Positions 7,615-15,433 of a stretch of 64,000 nt of DNA are shown here, piece after piece; position 1 is the first letter of the stretch, and every line of letters starts with the position of its first letter. The stretch covers positions 10,470 through 74,469 of the forward strand of contig JAYFOV010000029.1 in assembly GCA_034928535.1 (NCBI GenBank), written 5' to 3'. A program made the translations under genes and the position numbers. The DNA is from CAXXOK01 sp001604115 (lineage in GTDB: Bacteria > Bacillota > Clostridia > Christensenellales > Aristaeellaceae). Below the pieces are notes generated by a model, which saw nothing but the letters and a program-made list of their open reading frames with translations, was not told where the DNA came from and searched no databases.

Positions 7615-8085
7615 ATGGAAACCACATGGGACAAGATCGTTAAGGTACTGGCGGTCATCGGGGGCGCTGTAGCAGGCGCTTTTGGCGGGTGGAACTGGCT
7701 GCTGGTCGTGCTGCTGGGGGCTATGGTGGCAGACTATGTGAGCGGCGTGACCGTCGCCTGGATGGGCCGGAGCCTCAAGACCGAGTACGGCGGCCTTTCC
7801 AGCAAGGTGGGCGCGATCGGCCTGGCCAAAAAGGGCTTGATGCTGATGGTGGTGCTGATTGCCGCGCTGCTGGACCGCGCGCTGGGCAACAACACCGCGA
7901 TGTTCCGGGATGCCGTTTGCTGGTTTTATATTGCCAATGAGATCATCTCGCTGATGGAGAACATGAGCCTTGCCGGGGTAAAGTTCCCCAAGAAACTGCA
8001 GGAGCTGCTGGGGCAGAAAATGCAGGAGAGCGGCGGGGCTGTTGGGGATGATGCGGGTACCCCTAAGAGCGATGCAAAAGAATAA
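7615..8085 (+). CDS. Phage holin (toxin secretion/lysis holin family)
   Basis: An ATG at 7609 lies only 3 bases from AAGGAGG, while the ATG at 7615 is 9 bases from it, so 7615 was chosen. The 156-residue product has three to four hydrophobic segments. It matches the Bacteriophage_holin_4 family: VVLLGAMVADYVSGVTVAW, then GLSSKVGAIGLAKKGLMLM, then a segment with FYIANEIISLMENM. The charged C-terminus is cytoplasmic-like. It would form membrane lesions that release the upstream endolysin. It is the last clear lysis gene of the prophage. Confidence 0.9.
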   Translation: METTWDKIVKVLAVIGGAVAGAFGGWNWLLVVLLGAMVADYVSGVTVAWMGRSLKTEYGGLSSKVGAIGLAKKGLMLMVVLIAALLDRALGNNTAMFRDAVCWFYIANEIISLMENMSLAGVKFPKKLQELLGQKMQESGGAVGDDAGTPKSDAKE

Positions 8086-8101
8086 CCGAGATTTAAGTAA
8101 G

Positions 8102-8133
8102 CGCGCTGGCCTTGAGAGGCTGGCGCGTTTTTT
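8102..8133 (+). terminator. Intrinsic terminator after the holin gene
   Basis: A ten-pair stem (CGCGCTGGCC with GGCTGGCGCG, two G-U pairs) encloses TTGAGA and is followed by six T. It closes the prophage late operon and separates it from hicAB. Confidence 0.8.
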
Positions 8134-8180
8134 ATTTGCTCTTATATACGATTCATTCAATATAGATACCGCAATTCGAC

Positions 8181-8209
8181 TTGACATATTGCGCAATATT
8201 GTGTAACAT
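8181..8209 (+). promoter_or_regulatory. hicAB promoter with a palindromic operator in its spacer
   Basis: TTGACA at 8181-8186 and TAACAT at 8204-8209 are 17 bases apart. The 14-base perfect palindrome ATATTGCGCAATAT (8186-8199) fills the spacer. This is where the DNA-binding antitoxin of a HicAB pair would be expected to repress. The operator role is inferred. Confidence 0.7.
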
Positions 8210-8231
8210 GCAACTGTCGGGAGGGGATAGG

Positions 8232-8411
8232 ATGAATCCAAGACAGAAGGCGATCAAGAAGCTCAAGGAGGCAGGTTATGAGCTCAAACGCAACGGTGCC
8301 AATCATGACATATACTTCAGCGCGGAAACCAAGAAAACCATCCCCATAAAAAGACATGATTTTGATGAAGATGATCTCAGGTACATTCTCAAAGAGGCGG
8401 GGCTAAAATAA
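8232..8411 (+). CDS. hicA: HicA toxin (mRNA interferase)
   Basis: The ATG at 8232 follows GGGAGGGGA. This start gives 59 residues, the usual HicA length. A TTG-initiated extension from 8181 would run through the promoter and was rejected. Residues show the HicA dsRBD-like fold: QKAIKKLKEAGYELKRNGANHDIY with the catalytic histidine in the NHDIY strand, then TIPIKRH. HicA cleaves mRNAs without needing the ribosome and is neutralised by HicB, encoded 42 bases downstream. The gene lies between the prophage lysis genes and the tRNA, a common cargo position. Confidence 0.9.
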   Translation: MNPRQKAIKKLKEAGYELKRNGANHDIYFSAETKKTIPIKRHDFDEDDLRYILKEAGLK

Positions 8412-8453
8412 GCCCTGCCTTGGAGATGCCGATATAATATAGGAGGTATTGGG

Positions 8454-8846
8454 ATGAAAGCGATTTATGCAGCGGTGCTTTGGCCGAAGGATAACGGGAA
8501 CGGATATTTTATCAAGGTCCCGGATGTGCCGGGGTGCGCGACCAGCGGTAAGGATTTGGTAGAAGCCATGGAAATGATGCGTGATGCGCTGGCGGGATGC
8601 TTGTGCGTGCTGGAGGATACGGGCGAACCATTGCCAGCTCCGCGCTTGCCTGCGGCGATTTCATGCGAGCCGGGCGAGACGCTGGCGCTGATCGACGTGG
8701 ATACAATCAAGTATCGCATGGAGACTGACAACCGGGCGGTGCGGAAAAACGTATCACTTCCTGCATGGATGGCTACCATGGCGGAAAAGAAAGGAATCAA
8801 CTGCTCACAGGTGTTGCAGGAATCCCTTAAAAGAATGATTGGGTAA
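8454..8846 (+). CDS. hicB: HicB antitoxin
   Basis: This 130-residue protein has an AGGAGG ribosome binding site. Residues ~1-70 are the degenerate RNase H-like HicB domain: GNGYFIKVPDVPGCATSGKDLVEAMEMM is split here by natural strand and helix breaks, and the VPDVPGC motif is diagnostic. The C-terminal ~35 residues (RKNVSLPAWMATMAEKKG, then a VLQESLKRM helix) look like a ribbon-helix-helix DNA-binding domain. That fits autoregulation at the palindrome upstream of hicA. HicB binds and blocks HicA. Confidence 0.92.
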   Translation: MKAIYAAVLWPKDNGNGYFIKVPDVPGCATSGKDLVEAMEMMRDALAGCLCVLEDTGEPLPAPRLPAAISCEPGETLALIDVDTIKYRMETDNRAVRKNVSLPAWMATMAEKKGINCSQVLQESLKRMIG

Positions 8847-8885
8847 GGCGTGCCCTCGATACGGCTTGAAGCGTATGGCGAGAAG

Positions 8886-8912
8886 GACTTGGCGTTATGC
8901 CGAGTCTTTCTT
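8886..8912 (+). terminator. Terminator after hicAB
   Basis: GACTTGGC (first G at 8886) pairs with GCCGAGTC around a five-base loop, followed by TTTCTTT. It ends the hicAB transcript. Bases 8913-9104 beyond it are AT-richer and hold no supportable gene. Confidence 0.65.
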
Positions 8913-9104
8913 TGCACACAATGCAAAGTATGAGAAGCAGGCGGATCGGAGGGCAAATACATCATAAATACAATGATTACCCTCGGAAATATGAAGCATT
9001 TTGAGAATGGCCGCATGCTATTATGGATTTGACCACCGTTCTGACCACTATGATGGTGAAAATAACGTAGAATCGTGAAAATAAAGCACTATTTCATAAA
9101 TACT

Positions 9105-9139
9105 AAAAATCCCCTGTACCGCTTGGTACAAGGGATTTT
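9105..9139 (-). terminator. Terminator of the tRNA-Lys gene
   Basis: A 15-pair stem with one mismatch (AAAATCCCnTGTACC against its complement) closes on a four-base loop. Read on the minus strand it ends in five T. It sits directly after the tRNA 3' end and could also stop transcription coming out of the prophage. Confidence 0.75.
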
Positions 9140-9142
9140 GCA

Positions 9143-9218
9143 TGGTACACCATCAGGGACTCGAACCCTGGACACCCTGATTAAGAGTCAGGTGCTCTAC
9201 CAACTGAGCTAATGGTGC
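9143..9218 (-). tRNA. tRNA-Lys (anticodon CTT)
   Basis: Read on the minus strand, a 7-bp acceptor stem begins GCACCAT. It is followed by a D-arm (AGCTCAGTTGGTAGAGC), anticodon stem-loop CTGACTCTTAATCAG with anticodon CTT, variable loop, T-arm with GGTTCGAACC, then discriminator A and an encoded CCA. The length is 76 bases. The 3' end faces the prophage, so this gene is the likely integration target. Confidence 0.97.
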
Positions 9219-9255
9219 ATATCATTCGGCTCGCTCTCGCTGACCGACGAAGATT

Positions 9256-9283
9256 ATTATACGCCTTTTGAGCACAATGTCAA
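9256..9283 (-). promoter_or_regulatory. Promoter of tRNA-Lys
   Basis: On the minus strand, TTGACA (9283-9278) and TATAAT (9261-9256) are separated by 16 bases. Both boxes match consensus exactly, and they lie ~38 bases upstream of the tRNA 5' end. Confidence 0.8.
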
Positions 9284-9511
9284 CCACTTTTATCCTTCTT
9301 TTTGTTTTTTTATTTTTGGACGCGTGGGGATAACCAAGATATGGCAAGGGATAAGCGTGATGGAATCATGATACTTTATCACCGCTAAGGAGGGTATGCA
9401 AGACGCCGCTGTATGGAAGCCATCGGTTGTTCTCAATTCGGTCACAGTTTGTTTACATTTCGTGCAACAAACGCTCACTTTTCATCGTCATAATACAAGA
9501 GAGGTGATCGT

Positions 9512-10141
9512 ATGGCAAAGATCTTGATTTATGGGACTGACGAACATGTCACGCGCAAGCTAACCCACGTGTTCACCAAGGAAGGCTTCACGGCGCAGGG
9601 ATGCGAGGCCTTCGAGAAAATGCCAGCCCCCACCGATGAGGCAACGCTGGTCGTGCTGGATGCGCGGCTCAAATGGTCGGTATGCCGCCCGCTGTTCAGC
9701 GATTTGCAAACGGCTGGCTATCCTGTGCTGTTCCTGACTGCCGACAAAGATATGACTTCCCATCTGCGGGCGTTATACCGTGGTCAGTCTGATGTACTTA
9801 CGCTTCCGGTATCCCCGAAAGCCGCCGTTGCCAAGGCGCAGGCTTTGCTGGGGCACAATGAGCCGCTGGGACAGCTTGCCATTGATGCAAGCGAACGTGT
9901 GGCCGTGCTGGACGGTGAGCGCGTGGAGTTGACCGCGCAGGAGTTTGCACTTCTGCTTGCCTTGATGGAAAACCCGGATATGCCGATCAGCCGTGAACAA
10001 CTGCTGCGCAAGGCATGGGGATATCAGAGCATCGGTGAAACGCGCACGGTGGATGTACATGTACAGCGCCTTCGTAAAAAATTAGGCGTGGAGCGCATTG
10101 AAACGGTCTATAAATGTGGCTATCGGCTCAAACTGATCTGA
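9512..10141 (+). CDS. OmpR-type response regulator with a degenerate receiver
   Basis: This 209-residue protein has a GAGAGGTG ribosome binding site. Residues ~1-115 are a receiver domain and ~125-209 a winged-helix Trans_reg_C domain (LTAQEFALLLALMENPDMP, then TVDVHVQRLRKKLG, ending YKCGYRL). Asp50 in LVVLDARL matches the phospho-acceptor and Thr76 in LFLTAD matches the switch residue. The usual acidic pair in the first loop reads GTDE, and the invariant lysine is replaced by Leu98 (VLTLPV). It may therefore work without ordinary phosphorylation. No sensor kinase gene is adjacent. It is probably a DNA-binding regulator with unknown targets. Confidence 0.85.
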   Translation: MAKILIYGTDEHVTRKLTHVFTKEGFTAQGCEAFEKMPAPTDEATLVVLDARLKWSVCRPLFSDLQTAGYPVLFLTADKDMTSHLRALYRGQSDVLTLPVSPKAAVAKAQALLGHNEPLGQLAIDASERVAVLDGERVELTAQEFALLLALMENPDMPISREQLLRKAWGYQSIGETRTVDVHVQRLRKKLGVERIETVYKCGYRLKLI

Positions 10142-10266
10142 GCAGCGGTGCGTCAAACAACGGCACTGCCTTGCGTTTGCGCCGAAATGATGCAAAGCAT
10201 CCCATAGCTGCAATGGAGCAATCCGTGAAGTTTGAGGGTTTCTAACGTGAGCCCGCGACGTCATCA

Positions 10267-10297
10267 AAAGCGGCACCCATATAGGGTGCCGCTTTTT
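10267..10297 (+). terminator. Terminator after the response regulator (works both ways)
   Basis: AAAGCGGCACCC and GGGTGCCGCTTTTT flank a five-base ATATA loop and end in a T tract. The outer bases (CATCAAAA / TTTTGATG) extend the pairing. It lies between convergent genes and can terminate both. Confidence 0.85.
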
Positions 10298-10418
10298 GAT
10301 GCAAGGCATGATTGGCGAGCGCGATGGCTTGGGCACGAAGGCAAGCCTTTCTAGCGTAGCACAAGTCGGTTTGAGTAATTTGAGCTTGTATGGTGCAATG
10401 AAGGCGCAACGCATGGAG

Positions 10419-10814
10419 CTATGGCTGCAGGAAATGGCCGTTTCCGGTCATGTGGGCGATCAGTGTTCCCTGTTCATCGTAGACTGATACCCGATACAGG
10501 CAGGTCGCCCGGCCGCGCGCAAGTTCCTCCGCTACCGCAATAAGGCGGCTTCCCTTGCCGGGCTTGATGTAGGTGATGTCCGCGCTGCGGCTCACGGTCA
10601 GGCGGTCACCGGCATTGGCTGCAACGGAGAAAGCCGTATCGCACAGGGTAAAAATCGCGCCGCCCTGCACCGTGCCGTTGGAGTTCATTTGCTGGCGGGT
10701 GATGGGCATGCTGCACGTGGCGCTGTGCTCGCTCACCGAGTCGATCTGGATGCCGCATTGCTCCGTTGCAAAATAATCACGGGCAAATAACGCCTGAAGT
10801 TGTTCCTTGTTCAT
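10419..10814 (-). CDS. PaaI-type hotdog thioesterase
   Basis: This is a 131-residue single hotdog-fold protein. The family motif is present as NGTVQGGAIFTLCDTAFSVA, where the Asn/Gly and the Asp of the central helix form the active site. The last part (GRATCLYRVSVYDEQGTLIA) is the usual closing strand pair. PaaI-like enzymes hydrolyse aromatic or acyl-CoA thioesters, and the substrate here is not deducible. Its ATG overlaps the stop of the phosphodiesterase gene by four bases (ATGA), so it is the last gene of an exoA-yfcE-thioesterase operon. Confidence 0.85.
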   Translation of the reverse strand: MNKEQLQALFARDYFATEQCGIQIDSVSEHSATCSMPITRQQMNSNGTVQGGAIFTLCDTAFSVAANAGDRLTVSRSADITYIKPGKGSRLIAVAEELARGRATCLYRVSVYDEQGTLIAHMTGNGHFLQP

Positions 10815-11377
10815 GTGCCGGCACCCGGCAGGGCATGCCGCCTGATCAGCTCGCCATCCAAGGTTTTGATCTCAAAGATTCCGGCGCCCCAGTCCAGCGT
10901 CATGTAGCTCCTGGGCTGGTTTTCCTTAGGCAGCGATGCTGAGCCGGGGTTGATGTACGTGAGCCCCTCACTCGTCTCCACCGTATGGACGTGCGTGTGC
11001 CCATGCACCAGAACATCGCCAGGCCGATACGGGGGGCGAACCCCCAAATTGAAAAGATGTCCATGGGTGATGAAAGCCATCGCGCCATTGGCCAGCGGCA
11101 ACAGCAAATAGTCCCCCATGATGGGGAAGTCCAACACCATTTGATCCACCTCGGAATCGCAGTTGCCCCTTATCGCGTATGGCTTGACCGGCAATGCATT
11201 GAGCAGGTCCGCCACACCCATGGGGTCATGCCCCTCGGGCAGGGGGTTGCGGGGGCCATGGTACAATAAGTCGCCAAGCAGAATCAGGCGATCCGCCTTT
11301 TCCGCTTCCATGCGTGCAAGCACAGCTTCGGTGGCCGTGCGGGAACCGTGCAAATCGGATGCAAAAAGATATTTCAT
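10811..11377 (-). CDS. yfcE: YfcE-type metallophosphodiesterase
   Basis: This 188-residue protein carries the calcineurin-like set of metal ligands in order: DLHG near the N-terminus, GDLLYHGPRNP, GNCD, THGH and GHTH. The insertion PRNPLPEGH and the length are typical of the YfcE subfamily, which cleaves phosphodiesters in the cytoplasm with Mn-type metals. The physiological substrate is unknown. It starts 36 bases after exoA and overlaps the thioesterase gene, so co-transcription is likely. Confidence 0.92.
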   Translation of the reverse strand: MKYLFASDLHGSRTATEAVLARMEAEKADRLILLGDLLYHGPRNPLPEGHDPMGVADLLNALPVKPYAIRGNCDSEVDQMVLDFPIMGDYLLLPLANGAMAFITHGHLFNLGVRPPYRPGDVLVHGHTHVHTVETSEGLTYINPGSASLPKENQPRSYMTLDWGAGIFEIKTLDGELIRRHALPGAGT

Positions 11378-11413
11378 GGCATCTCACCTCATTGGCCATA
11401 TAGTTGGCAGGAG

Positions 11414-12169
11414 TCACACATCCAGCGTGAGCAATACGGGGCAGTGATCGCTCCCCATCACGCCATCGTCAATGTCCGCGGCAAGCACCTGATGGCTGAT
11501 GCGGCTACTGACAAGAAAATAATCAATGCGCCAGCCCACGTTCTTGGCGCGGCTGTTCATCATATAGCTCCACCAAGTGTACCGGTCGCGCGCGTCAGGG
11601 TGCAGATGGCGAAAGGTATCCACATAGCCGCGCGCCAGCAAATCGGTCATTTTGGATCGTTCCTCAGGGGTAAAGCCGGCGTTTTTAGTGTTGGTCTTGG
11701 GATTTTTCAGGTCGATCTCTTGATGCGCCACATTCAAATCGCCGCAGAGGATCACAGGTTTTTGCGCATCCAGCGTGGCCAGATAATCGGCAAAGGCATC
11801 TTCCCAGGTCATGCGGTAGGGTAGGCGCGCCAGTTCGCGTTGGCTGTTGGGTGTGTAGCAGGTCACCAGGAAAAACGTTGGATACTCCAGCGTGATCACA
11901 CGGCCTTCACGGTCGTGCTCTTCGATGCCGATATCATAGCGCACTGATAGAGGCTCATGCTTGGTAAAAATGGCGGTGCCGGAGTATCCTTTTTTCTCGG
12001 CGCTGTTCCAAAAAGCGTGGTAACCTTCCGGCGCAAAATCAATTTGCCCGGGTTGCAGTTTGGTTTCCTGCAAACAAAAGAAATCCGCTGCCTGTGCGGC
12101 AAAGTAATCGGCAAAGCCCTTGGTCATGGCGGCGCGCAGGCCGTTGACGTTCCAGGAGATAAACTTCAT
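11414..12169 (-). CDS. exoA: Exodeoxyribonuclease III (AP endonuclease)
   Basis: The start MKFISWNVNGLRA at 12169 has AAAGGAGC upstream. An in-frame extension to 12631 is non-homologous and was rejected. The 251-residue protein shows the full EEP nuclease series: WNVNGLRA, FFCLQETKLQ (catalytic Glu), YTPNS, GDLNVAHQEIDL, the GFTPEER loop of ExoIII/APE1-type enzymes, WRIDYFLVS and the terminal SDHCPV with the catalytic His. It incises DNA at abasic sites in base-excision repair. It is the first gene of a probable three-gene operon. Confidence 0.95.
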   Translation of the reverse strand: MKFISWNVNGLRAAMTKGFADYFAAQAADFFCLQETKLQPGQIDFAPEGYHAFWNSAEKKGYSGTAIFTKHEPLSVRYDIGIEEHDREGRVITLEYPTFFLVTCYTPNSQRELARLPYRMTWEDAFADYLATLDAQKPVILCGDLNVAHQEIDLKNPKTNTKNAGFTPEERSKMTDLLARGYVDTFRHLHPDARDRYTWWSYMMNSRAKNVGWRIDYFLVSSRISHQVLAADIDDGVMGSDHCPVLLTLDV

Positions 12170-12366
12170 GCGGTAGCTCCTTTCGGTGGTTTGCACTGCC
12201 GCTGGGTAGCACTTCACCAATACCTGGCAATGCAGTGCTAAATAGTAGCGTTTGCGGCCAGTTGGCATACGCCTGCCGCAGTTGCTCTGTCGCCTGTTAT
12301 AGCTATACGCATTCTGCGGCGATGCGAAACCGGGAACAGCTGGCCGATCCCAGTCATATTCGCGCA

Positions 12367-13437
12367 CTACAGCAATGTTTTGAGCAGCGGTATTTTTTTC
12401 AGCACCCATGCCAAGGCAAGTGCGGCTAGAAAAACGCACGCTTCCCATACCAAGGCGGCCGCGAACGGGTTCATAATGCTGCTCAGGGGCAGGAACAGGC
12501 GGTAGCGGCTTTCGGCAATCAACAGATCTTGCAGCAGATAGATGCCAAATGCGCAGCCTCCCAGGGTTGCCCAGCGACGGCCGCTGCTCTCGCTGCGCTG
12601 CGACCGTTTGGCAAAGCCTGCCTTTGCCCACAGCATCGTTACAATGCTGCTCACCACAATAAAGATGGAGGGCTGCGTTCGCTCATCCATGAACCAATAC
12701 TTGGCTCCGTCCGCCACACGCCCTACTTCCACATACGTGAGCCAGACGGACGCGGCCAGCGAGCCCAGCAGTGCCAACATGCATACCGTACGGCTTGGCG
12801 GCGTTGCCATCGCGTGCACGTAATGCCCCGCGAAGAAAAGCCCGATGAAAACCGAGAACATGGGAATGGCGGTATATTCGGGCAAAGCCAGTATCGGTAG
12901 GTAATGGGTGAGTAGCGGCCATAGCGCCCCTACGGCAAAGGTCACCAGCAGCAGGTAGCGCACATCCTGTTTTTGCATTGCGCTGGCTAATCTTTGCAGG
13001 ATGGGCAGCATGACCATCATGCCCAAGTAGAAATACAGGTACCAAAACGAATCCGTGATGCGTCCGCGCCAGATGGACAGCAGAAACTGCGGGATGTCGG
13101 CTGCCAACGCCCAAGAAAAGCCTTGATTCATCAGCCGTATCAGGTAATAGAGGTATGAGAACAGCACCAGCGTCAGCAGTACCCGCACAAAGCGCCCCAA
13201 GGCGCGTTGGTAGGAATCCCGCTTCGGCAGGAGGCACGCGCCGGATACCATCACAAACAGGGGTACAGCAATTTTGCTTATATAGTACCACGCTATGGAT
13301 AGCCACCATGTGGCATTGGCCGGCGTGAGCGCTTTGAACACGAGGCTGTTGGTGTGGTTCACGATCACCAGCAATGCAGCCAGAATCCTTAAAAAATCCA
13401 AGTAGGCGTGGCGTTTATCGGCCAGTCCTTGATGCAC
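12367..13437 (-). CDS. Acyltransferase 3 family membrane protein
   Basis: GTG at 13437 was chosen because AGGAGG lies 7 bases from it. A TTG at 13443 is only one base from that site. The ~356-residue product has about ten hydrophobic helices. The N-terminal helix reads LDFLRILAALLVIVNHT, which is the conserved R/H signature of the AT3 fold. It is followed by KIAVPLFVMVSGACLL, also family-typical. These enzymes move acyl groups onto surface polysaccharides, wall or lipid substrates. No attached SGNH domain is present. The neighbours give no pathway hint. Confidence 0.85.
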   Translation of the reverse strand: MHQGLADKRHAYLDFLRILAALLVIVNHTNSLVFKALTPANATWWLSIAWYYISKIAVPLFVMVSGACLLPKRDSYQRALGRFVRVLLTLVLFSYLYYLIRLMNQGFSWALAADIPQFLLSIWRGRITDSFWYLYFYLGMMVMLPILQRLASAMQKQDVRYLLLVTFAVGALWPLLTHYLPILALPEYTAIPMFSVFIGLFFAGHYVHAMATPPSRTVCMLALLGSLAASVWLTYVEVGRVADGAKYWFMDERTQPSIFIVVSSIVTMLWAKAGFAKRSQRSESSGRRWATLGGCAFGIYLLQDLLIAESRYRLFLPLSSIMNPFAAALVWEACVFLAALALAWVLKKIPLLKTLL

Positions 13438-13573
13438 GGCCAATCCTCCTGTCTTTATCTTGTCTTGGCTTGGACATCGGGCGTACCGCCAAAAGCGGCG
13501 GTCGTTTGCATCGTTGTTTCCGCTGCGTTTTGGGGGTATGCCGGTGCGGGGCGGTTTGATCCGCTCCGATTTG

Positions 13574-13957
13574 CTATGCCGTCAGCTCCAACTCGCAGCC
13601 GCCCGGCCCCAGCACGCAGCTTTCGTAATAGCCATCTCCGGTCGTGCGCGGGCCGCTCACCACGGTGTAACCATCGGCGGCCAACCGTTGGGTCAGCACA
13701 TCGACTGCCGCATGGCTGCCCAGCGCAAAGGCGATGTGCACATACCCAATGGGGTAACGGACTACCTCACGCGCCGTCATGTGCGGGCGGCACATCAATT
13801 CCAGCCGCGCGCCATCGGCAAAGGTCAGGAAATACGTTTTCAGCCCTGTGTTGGGATTGTGATACCCGGCATTGGACTTCGCGCCAAAATAGCGCACAAA
13901 AAAATCCCGGGCGCTTTCCAGATCCTCTACATACATCGCCATGTGATCGATCCGCAC
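13574..13957 (-). CDS. VOC (glyoxalase/bleomycin-resistance fold) protein
   Basis: This 127-residue protein starts at GTG with AAGGAG eight bases upstream. Two beta-alpha-beta-beta-beta modules are visible: IDHMAMYVEDLESARDFFV with the first metal-type His, then YVHIAFALGS and the closing ESCVLGPGGCELEL with a Glu in the last strand. The H/E/H/E ligand pattern of metal-dependent VOC enzymes is largely kept. Substrate is unknown: lyases, dioxygenases and resistance proteins share this fold. It has its own promoter. Confidence 0.85.
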   Translation of the reverse strand: MRIDHMAMYVEDLESARDFFVRYFGAKSNAGYHNPNTGLKTYFLTFADGARLELMCRPHMTAREVVRYPIGYVHIAFALGSHAAVDVLTQRLAADGYTVVSGPRTTGDGYYESCVLGPGGCELELTA

Positions 13958-13988
13958 AGTATGGGCTCCTTCTCATCTTTTAGTATTG

Positions 13989-14017
13989 ATGATACCTTCT
14001 CTGCTTTTTCCTGTCAA
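13989..14017 (-). promoter_or_regulatory. Promoter of the VOC gene
   Basis: On the minus strand TTGACA (14017-14012) and TATCAT (13994-13989) are separated by exactly 17 bases, placing the transcript start about 25 bases before the GTG codon. Confidence 0.7.
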
Positions 14018-14155
14018 GCGGGAGGGGGTACTTCCAGCCCACGGTATCGGTATAAGGAAAACATGACCTGCAGGCGAAGGGTCTGCATGCGTCACAGCAC
14101 TTAAACCACAGCAACGGATTTGCGGCGTTACCGCACGCACCAATGCCGCAATATC

Positions 14156-14191
14156 AAAAGGCACGCCGCGCAGTGTTCCTGCGCGGCGTGC
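14156..14191 (-). terminator. Terminator of the aminotransferase-tyrS operon
   Basis: GCACGCCGCGCAG and its perfect complement flank a five-base loop. The minus-strand reading ends in CCTTTTG. It lies 10 bases after the tyrS stop. Confidence 0.75.
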
Positions 14192-14201
14192 ATGGGAGTG
14201 C

Positions 14202-15422
14202 TCAGCTGAGCACCAGACGGCAGTAGCTTTTTTTCCCCTTCCGGAGCAACAGGCCATTTTCGCCGATCTGCCCGGCGGTGATCACCTGCTCAATATCGGT
14301 GGCCTTTTCTTCGCCCACAAGCACGGCGCCGCTTTGTACCATTTTACGGGCTTCGCCGCGGCTGGAGCACAGGCCACAGGCAGCCAGCAGGGTGGTCAAG
14401 CGCGCATCTTCCGCGAGCATGGCAGGGGTCATGGTGTAGGTGGGCACGTTGTCCAGGTTGCCAACACCGCCAAACAGAGCCTTGGATGCCTCCTGCGCCT
14501 TGAGGGCTTCCTCCTCACCGTGGATCAGTTTGGTCACTTCGTAGGCAAGTACCTGTTTGGCCTCGTTGATGGCGCTGTCCCTAAGCGCGCCAAGCCTACG
14601 CACTTCATCCATAGGCAGGAAGGTGAGCAGCCCCAGGAAACGCTCCACATCCGCATCCTGCACATTGCGCCAGTATTGGTAGAACTCATAGGGCGATGTG
14701 CGCGCCGGATCCAGCCACAACGCGCCCTTTTCGGTTTTGCCCATCTTTTTGCCATCGGCCGTCATGATGAGTTTGCACGTGAGCGCGAAGGCCGGTTCCC
14801 GCTCCTTGCGGCGGATCAGATCCGCGCCGGATAGAATATTGCTCCATTGATCGTCCCCGCCGATCTGCAGGCGGCAATTGTGGCGCTTGAACAGCTCCAG
14901 GAAGTCATAGCTCTGCATCAGCATATAGTTGAACTCCAGGAACGTGAGCCCTACCTCCAGGCGCTTTTTATAGCAGTCCGCAGCCAGCATGTGGTTCACG
15001 CTGAACAGCGCGCCGATGTCACGCAGGAAGTCCACATAGTTCAGGTTCAGGAGCCAGTCTGCGTTGTTGACCATAATGGCCTGATCCTCACCGAAGGTAA
15101 TGAAGCGGCTGAGTTGCTTTTGAATGGCAGCCACATTGGCGGCGATGGTTTCACGGGTCATCATTTTGCGCAGATCGGTCTTGCCACTGGGATCGCCGAC
15201 CATGGCCGTGCCCCCGCCACACAGCATGACGGGCTTGTGCCCGGCCCGTTGCAGGTGCGCGCTCATCAAAATAGGGATGAAGTGCCCCACATGCAGGCTG
15301 TCTGCGGTAGGGTCAATGCCCAGGTAGAAGGTCATGGGTTGCTCCATCGCCTTGTACAGATCCTCCTCGAAGGTTACCTGGGCAATGAAGCCGCGTTCTT
15401 TGAGTGTGTCCAGAATGTGCAT
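14202..15422 (-). CDS. tyrS: Tyrosyl-tRNA synthetase
   Basis: This is a 406-residue class I synthetase that charges tRNA-Tyr. The HIGH-type motif appears as LHVGH in GIDPTADSLHVGHFIPI. The KMSKS-type loop appears as KKMGKTEKGALWL, the KFGKT-like form typical of TyrRS. The anticodon-recognition helices are followed by a C-terminal S4 RNA-binding domain (residues ~340-400, RGEARKMVQSGAVLV). Length is normal for the long bacterial TyrRS type. It lies 11 bases behind the aminotransferase gene, and both are preceded by a T-box with a Tyr codon. Confidence 0.97.
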   Translation of the reverse strand: MHILDTLKERGFIAQVTFEEDLYKAMEQPMTFYLGIDPTADSLHVGHFIPILMSAHLQRAGHKPVMLCGGGTAMVGDPSGKTDLRKMMTRETIAANVAAIQKQLSRFITFGEDQAIMVNNADWLLNLNYVDFLRDIGALFSVNHMLAADCYKKRLEVGLTFLEFNYMLMQSYDFLELFKRHNCRLQIGGDDQWSNILSGADLIRRKEREPAFALTCKLIMTADGKKMGKTEKGALWLDPARTSPYEFYQYWRNVQDADVERFLGLLTFLPMDEVRRLGALRDSAINEAKQVLAYEVTKLIHGEEEALKAQEASKALFGGVGNLDNVPTYTMTPAMLAEDARLTTLLAACGLCSSRGEARKMVQSGAVLVGEEKATDIEQVITAGQIGENGLLLRKGKKSYCRLVLS

Positions 15423-15433
15423 ATCTCTTCTCC

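Noticed and set aside
8913..9104. Possible integrase remnant before the tRNA
   Set aside because: The only short frames show no recombinase motif (no R-H-R-Y pattern), and the region is just AT-richer spacer.
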